Positions 8,802-16,155 of a DNA stretch of 64,000 bases are shown one piece after another (the first letter of the stretch is position 1; each line of letters opens with the position of its first letter). The translations under genes and the position numbers were made by a program. Location of the stretch: the NCBI RefSeq assembly GCF_003860215.1, contig NZ_RQYH01000003.1, positions 62,001 through 126,000 of the forward strand, in the 5' to 3' direction. A model generated the notes under the pieces. The model worked only from the letters and a program-made list of their open reading frames with translations. It did not search any database and was not told the DNA's origin. Origin of the DNA: Desulfovibrio sp. OH1186_COT-070 (GTDB lineage: Bacteria > Desulfobacterota > Desulfovibrionia > Desulfovibrionales > Desulfovibrionaceae).

Positions 8802-9692
8802 CTAATTGAGTGTGCGCCCCTTGATGTGGGCCCAGCGGGAGCGCTCATTGATCGAATACTGGGGACTGTACTGCCGGACGCGAGAATGGGGCAGAACCGC
8901 ACTACTCACATTGTCCAGCACATAGGCATTGTCATCAAGATAGACGACCAAAACCGCATGGGCCAGATTCCGGACGGTATCGCGCACGACCACGATGCGC
9001 ATGTCTTCTGCCGGCACTCCCAGTTCCTTGAGGCTGAAATATTTGACAATCGCATAATCTTCGCAATCGCCGGACTTTTTCAGAAACTCCATCGGAATGG
9101 CCCAGTAATCTTCTTTTCCCCAGTTGACGATGTCCGTCTTGTACGGCCAGGTATTCCAGAACGCATTGACATGCCGCAAAAGTTCCAGCGATTTTTTCCC
9201 CTTGCTGCCGTCCTGAAAAATTTTCCATGTGACATTTTTTTTGAAAACCTGGTCAAGGGAAAAAATATGATTGGCCTTGTTTCGTTGCAGCAGGTCAATC
9301 CAGCCGGGCAAAGAAGAAAGGGGCCGCTTGAACTCCACCGTGCCGAAAAGCTTGACCTTGGGCGCAGAGCTTTTCTGCTCACCCGCAGCATCCTCCGCCG
9401 GGGCGGCTGCATCGTCCCCCTGCGGGCCTTCGCGCGTGGCCGCCACCGCGTCTACGACGGTGCCTGCCGCTGTGCCCGACGCTGCCTCTGCCTGCTTGTC
9501 GAAGGTTTTGGGCACGGCGGGAGCAGTTTCTTCCGTCATCGTTGGCCGTTCGGAAACTTCTGGCGAGCCACTTGCGCCGGGCTGGCGGCCCGTATCGTGC
9601 TCCGCAGCCACGGCAAAGCTGCCCGCAATGCATGCAATAATGATGCAAACGGCAAAAATAGCGAGTATGGGCTTTCGGAAAGGTCTGCGCAT
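8802..9692 (-). CDS. LapG-like transglutaminase-type cysteine protease (BTLCP, DUF920)
   Basis: A 296-aa protein with an N-terminal signal anchor (ILAIFAVCIIIACIAGSFAVA), then an Ala/Pro/Glu-rich linker to about residue 110, then the protease domain. The Cys-His-Asp triad is visible: GDCEDYA near 208, AHAVLVVYLDD near 245 and YVLDN near 258. LapG-family proteases act in the periplasm and cut the N-terminus of large adhesins, releasing biofilm cells. ATG 9692 is used; a TTG five codons upstream is possible. The linked sensor may play the part LapD plays in Pseudomonas. Confidence 0.82.
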   Translation of the reverse strand: MRRPFRKPILAIFAVCIIIACIAGSFAVAAEHDTGRQPGASGSPEVSERPTMTEETAPAVPKTFDKQAEAASGTAAGTVVDAVAATREGPQGDDAAAPAEDAAGEQKSSAPKVKLFGTVEFKRPLSSLPGWIDLLQRNKANHIFSLDQVFKKNVTWKIFQDGSKGKKSLELLRHVNAFWNTWPYKTDIVNWGKEDYWAIPMEFLKKSGDCEDYAIVKYFSLKELGVPAEDMRIVVVRDTVRNLAHAVLVVYLDDNAYVLDNVSSAVLPHSRVRQYSPQYSINERSRWAHIKGRTLN

Positions 9693-9843
9693 AGTGGTTT
9701 TGTCCAAGTCTTCGATACAGGATATTCGCTACGGGCCGGGACGTCCAGCCCTTTCAGCGCACCATCGGAAACCGGAAAAATCTACCGTCCCGTTCCAATG
9801 AACTTGCCAACCAGCCCGGGCAGGTATATGCTTGATAAACTTT

Positions 9844-9919
9844 GGGCAGTTAGCTCAGTTGGTTGAGCACCGCCCTTACAAGGCGGGGACCACAGGTTCA
9901 AGTCCTGTACTGCCCACCA
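9844..9919 (+). tRNA. tRNA-Val(TAC)
   Basis: A 76-nt cloverleaf with a 7-bp acceptor stem (GGGCAGT/ACTGCCC), anticodon loop CTTACAA giving anticodon TAC, T-arm GGTTCAAGTCC, and an encoded CCA end. Confidence 0.97.
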
Positions 9920-10267
9920 TATTTGCAAAAAGCCGGATGCAGCAGGGCCGAAAGACCTTGCCGCATCCGGCTTCAGCCTGACGGGGAAAACTTCGCATGG
10001 CGGGATTTGCCCCGTCCAACAAGGCGGCTTGGGGGAAAATGCATTCGCGACTGATCTGCCAAACCTGCCTTTGCCTTCACTTTTCCCCGCCTTTTTTGGG
10101 GGCAGGCCAGTCCCAAGGACATCATCGAACGCTGAAAAATCCTGTTATGCAGCCATGCCCAAAGCCAGAACAAACCAGAAGGCAGGAAGGACGGCAAAGG
10201 TTCAACAGAAAAATGCCATTTTTCTGTTGACAGCTTCCGCACGGTTTTGTATTCATCTTTTTCGCAG
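9920..10267. other. Spacer between tRNA-Val and tRNA-Gln with an 11-bp-stem hairpin
   Basis: AAGCCGGATGC at 9930-9940 pairs with GCATCCGGCTT at 9963-9973, forming a strong hairpin 10 nt after tRNA-Val. It lacks a T-tract, so it may be a processing or weak termination signal. The remaining 290 bp hold no convincing gene. Confidence 0.5.
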
Positions 10268-10342
10268 TGGGCTGTCGTTCAATTGGCAGGACGGCGGATT
10301 CTGGCTCCGCTAATCAAGGTTCGAGTCCTTGCAGCCCAGCCA
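10268..10342 (+). tRNA. tRNA-Gln(CTG)
   Basis: A 75-nt cloverleaf with acceptor TGGGCTG/CAGCCCA, anticodon stem GCGGA/TCCGC around loop TTCTGGC (anticodon CTG), T-arm GGTTCGAGTCC, and encoded CCA. Confidence 0.97.
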
Positions 10343-10351
10343 GCCCCATGC

Positions 10352-10428
10352 GTCCCCATCGTCTAGTCGGCCCAGGACAACGGCCTTTCACGCCGTCGAC
10401 AGGGGTTCAAATCCCCTTGGGGACGCCA
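10352..10428 (+). tRNA. tRNA-Glu(TTC), integration target
   Basis: A 77-nt cloverleaf with acceptor GTCCCCA/TGGGGAC, loop CTTTCAC with anticodon TTC, T-arm GGGTTCAAATCCCC, and encoded CCA. Nine bp separate it from tRNA-Gln. Its 3' half is the attL repeat of the conjugative element, and integration leaves the tRNA intact. Confidence 0.97.
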
Positions 10429-10431
10429 AAT
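10385..10431 (+). repeat. attL (tRNA-Glu 3' end)
   Basis: 47-bp direct repeat with one mismatch to 49362-49408 (G at 10398 against A). The uninterrupted identical core is 10399-10431, 33 bp. Homology extends about 6 bp further left if a one-base gap is allowed. It covers the anticodon-to-acceptor half of the tRNA, the usual target for tyrosine integrases. Confidence 0.95.
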
Positions 10432-10443
10432 GATTCCCATAGG

Positions 10444-11637
10444 TTACGCTCCAGTAGCCTTTAAATTACCCGGTTCTGTGTACCGGGACTGTGTACCGGC
10501 TCTCCTGATCTGCAAATCGGGAGAGCCATTTTTTTTGTCCGCAAAGTTGAGCACCTTCGCGGGGCCTCTTCCTTCCATTACCGCCAGCACCTTTTGCTCA
10601 TGCTCCGCTTCGTAGCCAAGGCTCCGCAGATAGCGGGCCGTGGTGTTCGGATTCGTATGCCTGAGCTGGCGCTGCACTACGCTGAGTTCCGTGCCTTCGT
10701 TGAACAGTATGCTGGCGTGAAGGTGCCGAATGGCGTGAAAGCCAAACGGTTTCACCTTGGCTCGTTTGCATATCGTGTCCATGAAATGCCCTCTGGCCCG
10801 GTAAGGTTCTCCGGGGTTGTGCCAGGGGCTTGGCGAATCATCAAGACATGTGAACACCCAAGCCGTCTTGTAGGGCCGCACTTCCAGCCAGTACAGCAAC
10901 GCTTCCCGCAAGGGAGTCGCAAGCGGCACCCAATCGTGGCGCATTGATCTGTCGCTGGTTTTGCACGTTCCAAGACGTACCCGGTTCCGTTTGAAGTCAA
11001 TATCTTCCCACTCCAGGCGGAAGATTTCGCTTCGCCTTGCGCCCAAGTAGAAGAAAGCCAGCAACATGGCTTTATCCTGGGCCTCCGCAACGGCCACCAC
11101 CTTCCAAAAGTCTTCCTCGCTCGGAACATAGCGGGGTTTCCGCTGCTCCTTGAAGCGTGGAATCGAAAGGAAAGGATTCGGCGTTGTCGGAAAGCCGTCC
11201 ATGTAGCGCCTTCCCCATTCCCATGCAGCCGCAAGATTCTTCCGATCCTTATTGGCGGAAAAGCCGGAACGGGTGTCGTTCTGCTTCTGCAAGTACCTCA
11301 TAACCATATCCGGCGTAATTGCCTCCAGTTGGGTGACTTTTGTGTGGGAGATAAACATTTTGAACACGCGCACTTTCTCCTTGAAAGTCTGCTTGGTAAA
11401 CTGCTGCTCGGTGTAGGCGCTATACCTATTCGCCCATTCCGTAACAGTCGGCGTAACCGTAGGGGTCACTATCGTCTGTTCCGCCAGCATTTGTTCTCTT
11501 GTTTCCCTTTCCCACTTGGCGGCGTCCCGCTTCCCTTCCAATCCGTTGGGGAACAGTTTTGTGGCTACGACTTTCCTGTCGATTTTTACCACCGCCCGCC
11601 ATTGCACACCCGCCTTTGTTGGGTATCGTGTTGGCAT
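10444..11637 (-). CDS. int: Tyrosine-type site-specific integrase
   Basis: A 397-aa phage-type tyrosine recombinase that should integrate and excise the ICE at tRNA-Glu. The N-terminal part carries an arm-binding region and a SAM-like core-binding domain (residues about 60-160). The catalytic domain shows Arg in GARRSEIFRLEW, HAIRH (His-x-x-Arg), RHTNPNTTARY with the second His and the nucleophilic Tyr. The ATG at 11637 follows AGGGA by about 9 nt. The stop is 12 bp from attL, so its 3' end contains two of the arm-site repeats. Confidence 0.95.
   Translation of the reverse strand: MPTRYPTKAGVQWRAVVKIDRKVVATKLFPNGLEGKRDAAKWERETREQMLAEQTIVTPTVTPTVTEWANRYSAYTEQQFTKQTFKEKVRVFKMFISHTKVTQLEAITPDMVMRYLQKQNDTRSGFSANKDRKNLAAAWEWGRRYMDGFPTTPNPFLSIPRFKEQRKPRYVPSEEDFWKVVAVAEAQDKAMLLAFFYLGARRSEIFRLEWEDIDFKRNRVRLGTCKTSDRSMRHDWVPLATPLREALLYWLEVRPYKTAWVFTCLDDSPSPWHNPGEPYRARGHFMDTICKRAKVKPFGFHAIRHLHASILFNEGTELSVVQRQLRHTNPNTTARYLRSLGYEAEHEQKVLAVMEGRGPAKVLNFADKKNGSPDLQIRRAGTQSRYTEPGNLKATGA
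10477..10497 (+). promoter_or_regulatory. Putative integrase arm-type sites, left end
   Basis: TGTGTACC occurs twice (10477-10484 and 10490-10497), 13 bp apart start to start, about 50 bp inside attL and within the 3' coding sequence of int. The same octamer is clustered at the other end of the element. Confidence 0.6.
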
Positions 11638-11812
11638 CCAGTATTTCCCTTATGCGATTTTCAAAGAACCGTAGGCGTCCTGGTGCAACCCACACGCCAC
11701 CGTACAATTCAGGATATTTCGTAATTGTTCGGCGGTCAACCCCTAAAAGCTCCGCAACTTGCGAAACCGTCATAGGTGCGCCATATTCCTGTTGTAATTC
11801 TTTGAGTCCCAT
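11426..11812 (-). CDS. HTH (MerR/AlpA-like) protein, possible excisionase, overlapping int
   Basis: A 128-aa frame. Residues about 12-50 form a winged-helix DNA-binding motif (MTVSQVAELLGVDRRTITKY) like the small excisionases and AlpA-type activators that sit beside ICE integrases. The last 70 residues lie out of frame over the start of int, a 212-nt overlap, and look like low-information sequence. Either the protein really has this tail or translation ends or shifts earlier. No clear Shine-Dalgarno precedes the ATG. A role in excision is inferred from position and fold. Confidence 0.65.
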   Translation of the reverse strand: MGLKELQQEYGAPMTVSQVAELLGVDRRTITKYPELYGGVWVAPGRLRFFENRIREILDANTIPNKGGCAMAGGGKNRQESRSHKTVPQRIGREAGRRQVGKGNKRTNAGGTDDSDPYGYADCYGMGE

Positions 11813-11856
11813 AGGCCAAAACTTCTATTTTTGTGGCAATCTTATGCCTTTTTTCT

Positions 11857-11869
11857 TAGGAAATTCCTA
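11857..11869. promoter_or_regulatory. Operator-like palindrome upstream of the HTH/int genes
   Basis: TAGGAAATTCCTA is a perfect 13-bp palindrome 45 bp upstream of the HTH gene start. Similar TTCCT/AGGAA arms recur at 12492-12548, suggesting one regulator controls both regions. Confidence 0.4.
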
Positions 11870-11888
11870 TACAATGGGGTAAAAAAAA

Positions 11889-12113
11889 TCACTCTGTCTC
11901 TGGAGTGCCATATTTGTCTTTAAGGCGATTAACCGCCAAAAAGGTATTTACCGATTCCTGCACGGACATTGCCGCCGCCGTCAACGCTTCACGTGGCGCT
12001 GTCGCCCGGCTCGGAGCCTTGGCGACACGGCTTTCGCAAAGATCCATCGTCAAATCAAGCAACTCCCGCGCCTTTTCCTCATATTCCCGCAAAGCATCCT
12101 CGTGCCGTTCCAT
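11889..12113 (-). CDS. Small hypothetical ICE protein, paralogue of the 38055-38249 product
   Basis: A 74-aa acidic helical protein with GGAGG before the ATG. Its C-terminal half AAAMSVQESVNTFLA matches LAAMAVQESIRTFLA of the small protein at 38055-38249, and both have an ELLD helix upstream. No function is known. Position beside int and regulators suggests element housekeeping or regulation. Confidence 0.6.
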   Translation of the reverse strand: MERHEDALREYEEKARELLDLTMDLCESRVAKAPSRATAPREALTAAAMSVQESVNTFLAVNRLKDKYGTPETE

Positions 12114-12131
12114 ACGAACCCTCCGTAATGA

Positions 12132-12437
12132 TTATCTGATGCCTTTTCTAATTTCTTTATCCAGTTCCCTTTTTGCAACCGACAAAAGATAACCGAGATC
12201 ATCCCCCAAGGCTAAAGCCATGCGGCTGGCATCGGCAATCGTGACGCTCTGCGGCTTGCCTGTGTGGTATGTCTTGCTGCGAATCTGCGCCCATTTGGTC
12301 GCCGCCGCATTGCCGGACAATTCCGGCCATACCTTCACGGCAAACTGGCCTTTCTTGAGGTTGTCCTCTTCCATACGCATGGCGACAATATCAACAAATT
12401 TCCGTTCCAGGCGTTGCGAATAATTTTCTCCGGCCAT
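12132..12437 (-). CDS. Small phage-type transcriptional regulator (inferred)
   Basis: A 101-aa protein starting MAGENYSQRLERKFVD, with GGAGG 5 nt before the ATG. The layout (a conserved N-terminal helix, WPELSGNAAATKWAQIRSK, then TIADASRMALALG) resembles small Cro/C1-like HTH proteins with an ALG region. It is transcribed divergently from the 12562 gene across a 124-bp region holding inverted repeats, a typical repressor arrangement. Confidence 0.55.
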   Translation of the reverse strand: MAGENYSQRLERKFVDIVAMRMEEDNLKKGQFAVKVWPELSGNAAATKWAQIRSKTYHTGKPQSVTIADASRMALALGDDLGYLLSVAKRELDKEIRKGIR

Positions 12438-12491
12438 GCTCCCTCCAATCGGCTACAACTTTCTCTAAAAATTTCCCTACCCGGAAAATCT

Positions 12492-12548
12492 TTCCTTGTC
12501 TATAGGAATGTTCGTAGTTATTTTACGATAAATCCTTATCACCAAGGA
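12492..12548. promoter_or_regulatory. Two operator-like inverted repeats in a divergent promoter region
   Basis: TTCCT-N7-AGGAA (12492-12508) and TCCTT-N6-AAGGA (12533-12548) lie between the divergent genes starting at 12437 and 12562. They share half-sites with the palindrome at 11857. Confidence 0.45.
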
Positions 12549-12561
12549 ATGGTAAAAAACT

Positions 12562-12765
12562 ATGTATGACGCAATAAATTCACTTGTTAGTATTATTGGA
12601 TCGCATGAAAAGGTCGCTTTTTTCCTCGGATATTCCGATAGACAATACAGGAATATTCGTAGAAAAATTCGTCATGGAGAAGAACTTCCGCCGCGAATTT
12701 CCAATCTCATTATCGTGAAACTACAAGAAATTCAGCAGAATACCGGAGCAAGTCATGTCCGGTAA
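12562..12765 (+). CDS. Small HTH-like protein upstream of traK
   Basis: A 67-aa protein. The order HEKVAFFLGYSDRQYRNIRRKIRHGEELP suggests a helix-turn-helix with a recognition helix, as in small phage regulators. AAGGAA lies about 12 nt before the ATG. Its 3' end overlaps traK by 11 bp, so it is the first gene of the tra operon and may regulate it. Confidence 0.55.
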   Translation: MYDAINSLVSIIGSHEKVAFFLGYSDRQYRNIRRKIRHGEELPPRISNLIIVKLQEIQQNTGASHVR

Positions 12766-13126
12766 GCCGCTGCGTCACAACATGGCAAAAGTGGAATTTC
12801 TTGGATGTTTGGAAAAAATTGAATCCATGCTGGCGCAAGGATTCAGCAAGCGCATCATTTATGAAAGGCTCTTTGAAGAAAAACGCCTCACAATGGCTTA
12901 CGTCACCTTCTGTAAGCTCACAGTGAGGGCAGCACAATCTTCTCTCCCCGTTGCCCCGCAACTCAATGCCGCTCCTGTTCTCGAAAAAGCGGTAAGCCAT
13001 CCACCGCCAGCGGCAAATCCGCAACCGCTTGCGCAGCAAGCTCCCCGCTCTGGCCCCCGAATCATCAAATCAGACAAAGAACCGTTCCCCAATCCCAAAG
13101 GGATGAAAATATCAGACGGTATTTAA
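12755..13126 (+). CDS. traK: TraK-like oriT-binding protein
   Basis: A 123-aa protein. Residues about 8-50 (VEFLGCLEKIESMLAQGFSKRIIYERLFE, then TMAYVTFCKLTVRA) resemble the DNA-binding N-terminus of IncP TraK, which wraps the intrinsically bent part of oriT and stimulates relaxosome nicking. The C-terminal half is Pro/Ala-rich and probably disordered. GGAG precedes the ATG by 6 nt. Followed by traL and traM in the same order as in IncP plasmids. Confidence 0.75.
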   Translation: MSGKPLRHNMAKVEFLGCLEKIESMLAQGFSKRIIYERLFEEKRLTMAYVTFCKLTVRAAQSSLPVAPQLNAAPVLEKAVSHPPPAANPQPLAQQAPRSGPRIIKSDKEPFPNPKGMKISDGI

Positions 13127-13145
13127 CCGCACAGGAGACGAGACA

Positions 13146-13874
13146 ATGGCAACAGTGCATTTCATTCAGCAAGGCAAGGGCGGCGTGGGCAAATCCATGA
13201 TTGCGTCAATTCTGTATCAGGTGTTGGGCCTTCTCGGTAAAAAAGTCACAGCATTTGATACTGATCCGGTAAACGCTACGTTGACCGGATTCCAAGAATT
13301 TAAGGAAGTAAAATGTCTTGATATTCTAAAAAACGGCGACATTGATCCCCGGCAGTTTGACACGCTGATCGACGCGATCATGGAACAAGGCCCGGAAACC
13401 CACGTTATTGTGGATAATGGCGCTTCCTCCTTCCTCGCCCTCAACAGCTATATCAAGGAAAACGACATCATCGGGATTCTGGAAGAATCCGGGCATTTCG
13501 TCTTTTTTCATTCGGTGATCACGGGTGGGCAAGCCATTGCTGATACAGTTCTCGGTCTGCGCTCCCTGGCTCTCGGTTTCCCCGAAACGCCCATTGTGGT
13601 CTGGCTGAATCCCTACTTCGGGGAAATCGTCATGGATGGAATGTCATTTGAAGAATTTAAGGTGTACCAAGAATTTCAAAATCAATTCCACGCTGTTATC
13701 ACCATTCCTCAAGGCAACAAGGCCACCATCGGCAAAGACCTGGAAACCATGTTCGCCAAGCGTTTGAGTTTCAAAAACGCTATCGAATCCAGCCAGTCCA
13801 TAGTGGTGCGCTCCCGTTTGCAACGCTATCGGAACGAACTGGTGGAAGCCGTGACCAGCGCGGCTCTGGTGTAG
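13146..13874 (+). CDS. traL: TraL-like ParA-family ATPase
   Basis: A 242-aa P-loop ATPase close in layout to IncP TraL. A deviant Walker A (QGKGGVGKSMIAS) is at residues 9-21 and FDTDPVNATLTGF near 38-50 is highly typical of TraL. VIVDNG near residue 86 is the Walker B-like strand. The role of TraL in transfer is not well defined; ParA-type ATPases position cargo. AGGAG precedes the ATG, and the gene lies between traK and traM. Confidence 0.85.
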   Translation: MATVHFIQQGKGGVGKSMIASILYQVLGLLGKKVTAFDTDPVNATLTGFQEFKEVKCLDILKNGDIDPRQFDTLIDAIMEQGPETHVIVDNGASSFLALNSYIKENDIIGILEESGHFVFFHSVITGGQAIADTVLGLRSLALGFPETPIVVWLNPYFGEIVMDGMSFEEFKVYQEFQNQFHAVITIPQGNKATIGKDLETMFAKRLSFKNAIESSQSIVVRSRLQRYRNELVEAVTSAALV

Positions 13875-13883
13875 GGGGAAACC

Positions 13884-14348
13884 ATGTCGCAAGAAAATCC
13901 CCCTGCCGTGCAAAAAGAGGAACCGCCCACCCCTCTTGAAACGGAATTGGGCAATGCGCCGGGCGTGGGCCTCACGCTCGAGCAAATCCGTTCCGTGGTT
14001 TCCAAAGCCCATGATGTAATGCTGCCGAAAGACGATGCCACGCTGATGATCGCCACAATCCTCAACGCCTATCTGACGGAAGTGGATAGGCTCCAGGCAC
14101 GGCATGAAAAGGGGTTGACCCGGCTCATGGCCGAAAAAACGGACGAATATGTTTCCGGCGTACAGGCGGCGGTAAATCAGCTTTCCGCAAGCCTTTCCTC
14201 TGCTTCGGTTGAAGGTATTCGCAAAGTCTTTGACGATCACTCAGCCACTTTGAAAACATTCAGGAGCAATGTCTACCTCGCCGCCGTCATTGTTGGCATG
14301 TCGGCGCTTTTGAATGTGGCTGTCTTTATATTGAAGGCGGTTCACTGA
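13884..14348 (+). CDS. traM: TraM-like conjugal transfer protein
   Basis: A 154-aa protein with GGGGG 5 nt before the ATG. It has a polar N-terminus, a helical middle region (about residues 30-125) and one C-terminal membrane helix (VYLAAVIVGMSALLNVAVFIL, residues about 130-150). Length, position after traL and the membrane tail match IncP TraM, an accessory transfer protein. Its stop overlaps the trbB start by one base (TGATG). Confidence 0.75.
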   Translation: MSQENPPAVQKEEPPTPLETELGNAPGVGLTLEQIRSVVSKAHDVMLPKDDATLMIATILNAYLTEVDRLQARHEKGLTRLMAEKTDEYVSGVQAAVNQLSASLSSASVEGIRKVFDDHSATLKTFRSNVYLAAVIVGMSALLNVAVFILKAVH

Positions 14349-15334
14349 TGCTCCGGGCCTGTGACGATCCCCGGCTGCTGGCCGGGCTGCGCCATTCCTG
14401 CGGGCCTGTCTTTATTGACGCGCTGGAAAACCCGGAAGTCATAGAAATTATGCTCAATCCTGACGGTACGCTGTGGATTGAGAAATATGGGCAAGACCAT
14501 GAATGTATCAGCACCATTGAGCCAGCCAAAGGCAGATTGATACTATCCCAGGTGGCAAGCGGCCTGAATCTGACGGTCAATGAACGCAACCCCATAGTGG
14601 AAGGAGAATTTCCGCTGGATGGTTCACGATTTGAAGGGACGTTCCCGCCGATTGTCGGCCCCGGCCCTTCGTTCTCGCTCCGTAAAAAAGCCAGCCGGGT
14701 ATTTACCCTCCAAGAATACTTGGCTTCCGGCTCCATCACGGCGCGGGTGATCGATATTATCCATGACGCCGTGCTGCGGCGCTGGAATATCGTGGTCGTG
14801 GGGGGAACCTCCAGCGGAAAAACCACCTTTGTTAATGCGGTCATTGACGCTGTTTCCACGCTCACGCCGTCACACCGCCTGATTATCATAGAGGATACGG
14901 CGGAACTCCAATCCAAAAGCCCCAACGCCGTGTTTTTCCGTACATCGGTCATTGCTGACGTTGATATGCGGAAGCTGGCGAAGGTCAGTATGCGCTACGC
15001 CCCAAAGCGTATTCTGATAGGCGAAGTGCGGGACGCCGCCGCCCTGGAACTCCTGAAACTGTGGAACACGGGGCATCCGGGCGGGATAGGTACATTTCAC
15101 GCGGACAGCGCGGAAGAAGCCTTACCCCGCCTGGAAGAACTGGTAGAGGAAGCTGGCCTTGGCCCCAAGCAGAAATTGATAGGCCGGGCGGTTGATCTGG
15201 TGGTGTTCATGGAAAAGACACCTGACAATCGGCGGCAAATATCGAACATCCTGCGCGTGGACGGCTTTGACCCCAAAACAGACACCTACAAAACGGAATA
15301 TCTTTACAACGTAAAGGCGGAACAAGGCGCATGA
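14348..15334 (+). CDS. trbB: TrbB (VirB11-type) conjugation ATPase
   Basis: A 328-aa hexameric traffic ATPase at the cytoplasmic base of the type IV secretion channel. Walker A is GGTSSGKTTFVNA near residue 155-167, the Asp box RLIIIEDTAEL near 177, and the His box GHPGGIGTFHADS near 240. The length is usual for TrbB. Translation is coupled to traM by TGATG and to the Com-like gene by ATGA. Confidence 0.96.
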   Translation: MLRACDDPRLLAGLRHSCGPVFIDALENPEVIEIMLNPDGTLWIEKYGQDHECISTIEPAKGRLILSQVASGLNLTVNERNPIVEGEFPLDGSRFEGTFPPIVGPGPSFSLRKKASRVFTLQEYLASGSITARVIDIIHDAVLRRWNIVVVGGTSSGKTTFVNAVIDAVSTLTPSHRLIIIEDTAELQSKSPNAVFFRTSVIADVDMRKLAKVSMRYAPKRILIGEVRDAAALELLKLWNTGHPGGIGTFHADSAEEALPRLEELVEEAGLGPKQKLIGRAVDLVVFMEKTPDNRRQISNILRVDGFDPKTDTYKTEYLYNVKAEQGA

Positions 15335-15546
15335 ACACTGAACAGGCGCACGATCCCGGCAACCTTCGCTGCGGGAAGTGCAACAAACTTCTGGCAAAGG
15401 GCCGCATAGAAGCTGGAGAAATCGAGCTCGTTTGCCCTCGCTGCAAAAGCAGAATCGTCCTGCGGGCTATAAGCCCCAACGCCGCGCCGCATGACGGCCT
15501 CCACGGAGATCGTTATGCGCGTAACCAACTTCCTTCCCTCTCGTAA
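15331..15546 (+). CDS. Com-like zinc-finger RNA-binding regulator inside the trb operon
   Basis: A 71-aa protein with two Cys pairs: RCGKCNKLLAKG and ELVCPRCKSRIVL. This closely follows phage Mu Com (from memory RCKNCNKLLFKA and IRCPRCKRHII), the zinc-finger protein that binds an RNA hairpin at the end of its own gene and allows translation of mom. The gene overlaps trbB by 4 bp and trbC by 32 bp. The RNA coding for its tail contains the first of three leader elements. A translational role for trbC, traG and the topoisomerase is inferred. Databases may call this family a DNA-binding transcription factor. Confidence 0.85.
   Translation: MNTEQAHDPGNLRCGKCNKLLAKGRIEAGEIELVCPRCKSRIVLRAISPNAAPHDGLHGDRYARNQLPSLS
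15460..15517 (+). promoter_or_regulatory. Com-type RNA leader element, copy 1 (trbC)
   Basis: 58 nt from CTG to the trbC ATG. Hairpin 1 is GGGC-TATAA-GCCC (15464-15476); hairpin 2 is GCCG-CATGA-CGGC (15486-15498). A CTCC run then lies next to the Shine-Dalgarno GGAG. It sits in the 3' coding region of the Com-like gene and is repeated before traG and the topoisomerase gene. Confidence 0.75.
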
Positions 15547-15862
15547 AGCCTCTTTCTCCCGCCTTGCCGTTTTCGGCTTTCTGGCTCTCTGCCTTTGCTT
15601 CCCCGACATTGCCGCCGCATCGGGCGGCATCACGGAATTTTCCAGCCCCCTGGAACGGGTGGTGAACACCATCACTGGCCCGGCTGGTAAATGGATTTCC
15701 ATTGTCGCTATGGCCCTCTGCGGCGTCATATTCATAATGAATAAGGACGACATTTCCGGGGGCTTCAAGTTGCTGCTCTCGGTAGTCTTCGGCATCAGCT
15801 TCATTGCCTTTGCCGCATCCATCGTCAACAGCGTGTTTTCCTTCTCCGGGGCGGTTATATGA
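15515..15862 (+). CDS. trbC: TrbC-like pilin precursor
   Basis: A 115-aa prepilin. ATG 15515 is chosen over 15491 because GGAG lies 7 nt upstream and because the same start position follows the shared leader in two other genes. A long signal sequence (LAVFGFLALCLCFPDIAAA) is followed by two hydrophobic helices (WISIVAMALCGVIFIM and LLLSVVFGISFIAFAASIV), the VirB2/TrbC pattern. In IncP the TraF peptidase circularises TrbC, and a traF gene is present here. Confidence 0.9.
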   Translation: MRVTNFLPSRKASFSRLAVFGFLALCLCFPDIAAASGGITEFSSPLERVVNTITGPAGKWISIVAMALCGVIFIMNKDDISGGFKLLLSVVFGISFIAFAASIVNSVFSFSGAVI

Positions 15863-16155
15863 GCCGTCCGCTGCCCATTCATCAATCTTTGCACCGCCAT
15901 GCCCATATCCTTGGCGCGGAAAGGGAGCTGGTTATGACCAGCGCCCTGGTCGCGCTGCTGGTGGGCGTGGGCGGCCTGACGGCTGTTTCCGTCACGTCCG
16001 CAGTCGGCTTCTGGATTGCGGCGGTGTTCGCGCTCCGGCGCATGGCAAAGGCTGATCCGATTATGAGCCGGGTCTGGCTGCGGCATATCAAACAACAGGA
16101 GTTTTACCCGGCCAAGGCAAGCCGCTGGCGGCCTGTAGGGGGTTTCAAATGCTGA
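15859..16155 (+). CDS. trbD: TrbD (VirB3-like) mating-pair protein
   Basis: A 98-aa inner-membrane protein with a paired hydrophobic region near residues 27-60 (ALVALLVGVGGLTAVSV, GFWIAAVFALRRM), typical of VirB3/TrbD. It overlaps trbC by 4 bp and trbE by 7 bp. In some systems this protein is fused to the VirB4 ATPase; here it is separate. Confidence 0.88.
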   Translation: MSRPLPIHQSLHRHAHILGAERELVMTSALVALLVGVGGLTAVSVTSAVGFWIAAVFALRRMAKADPIMSRVWLRHIKQQEFYPAKASRWRPVGGFKC

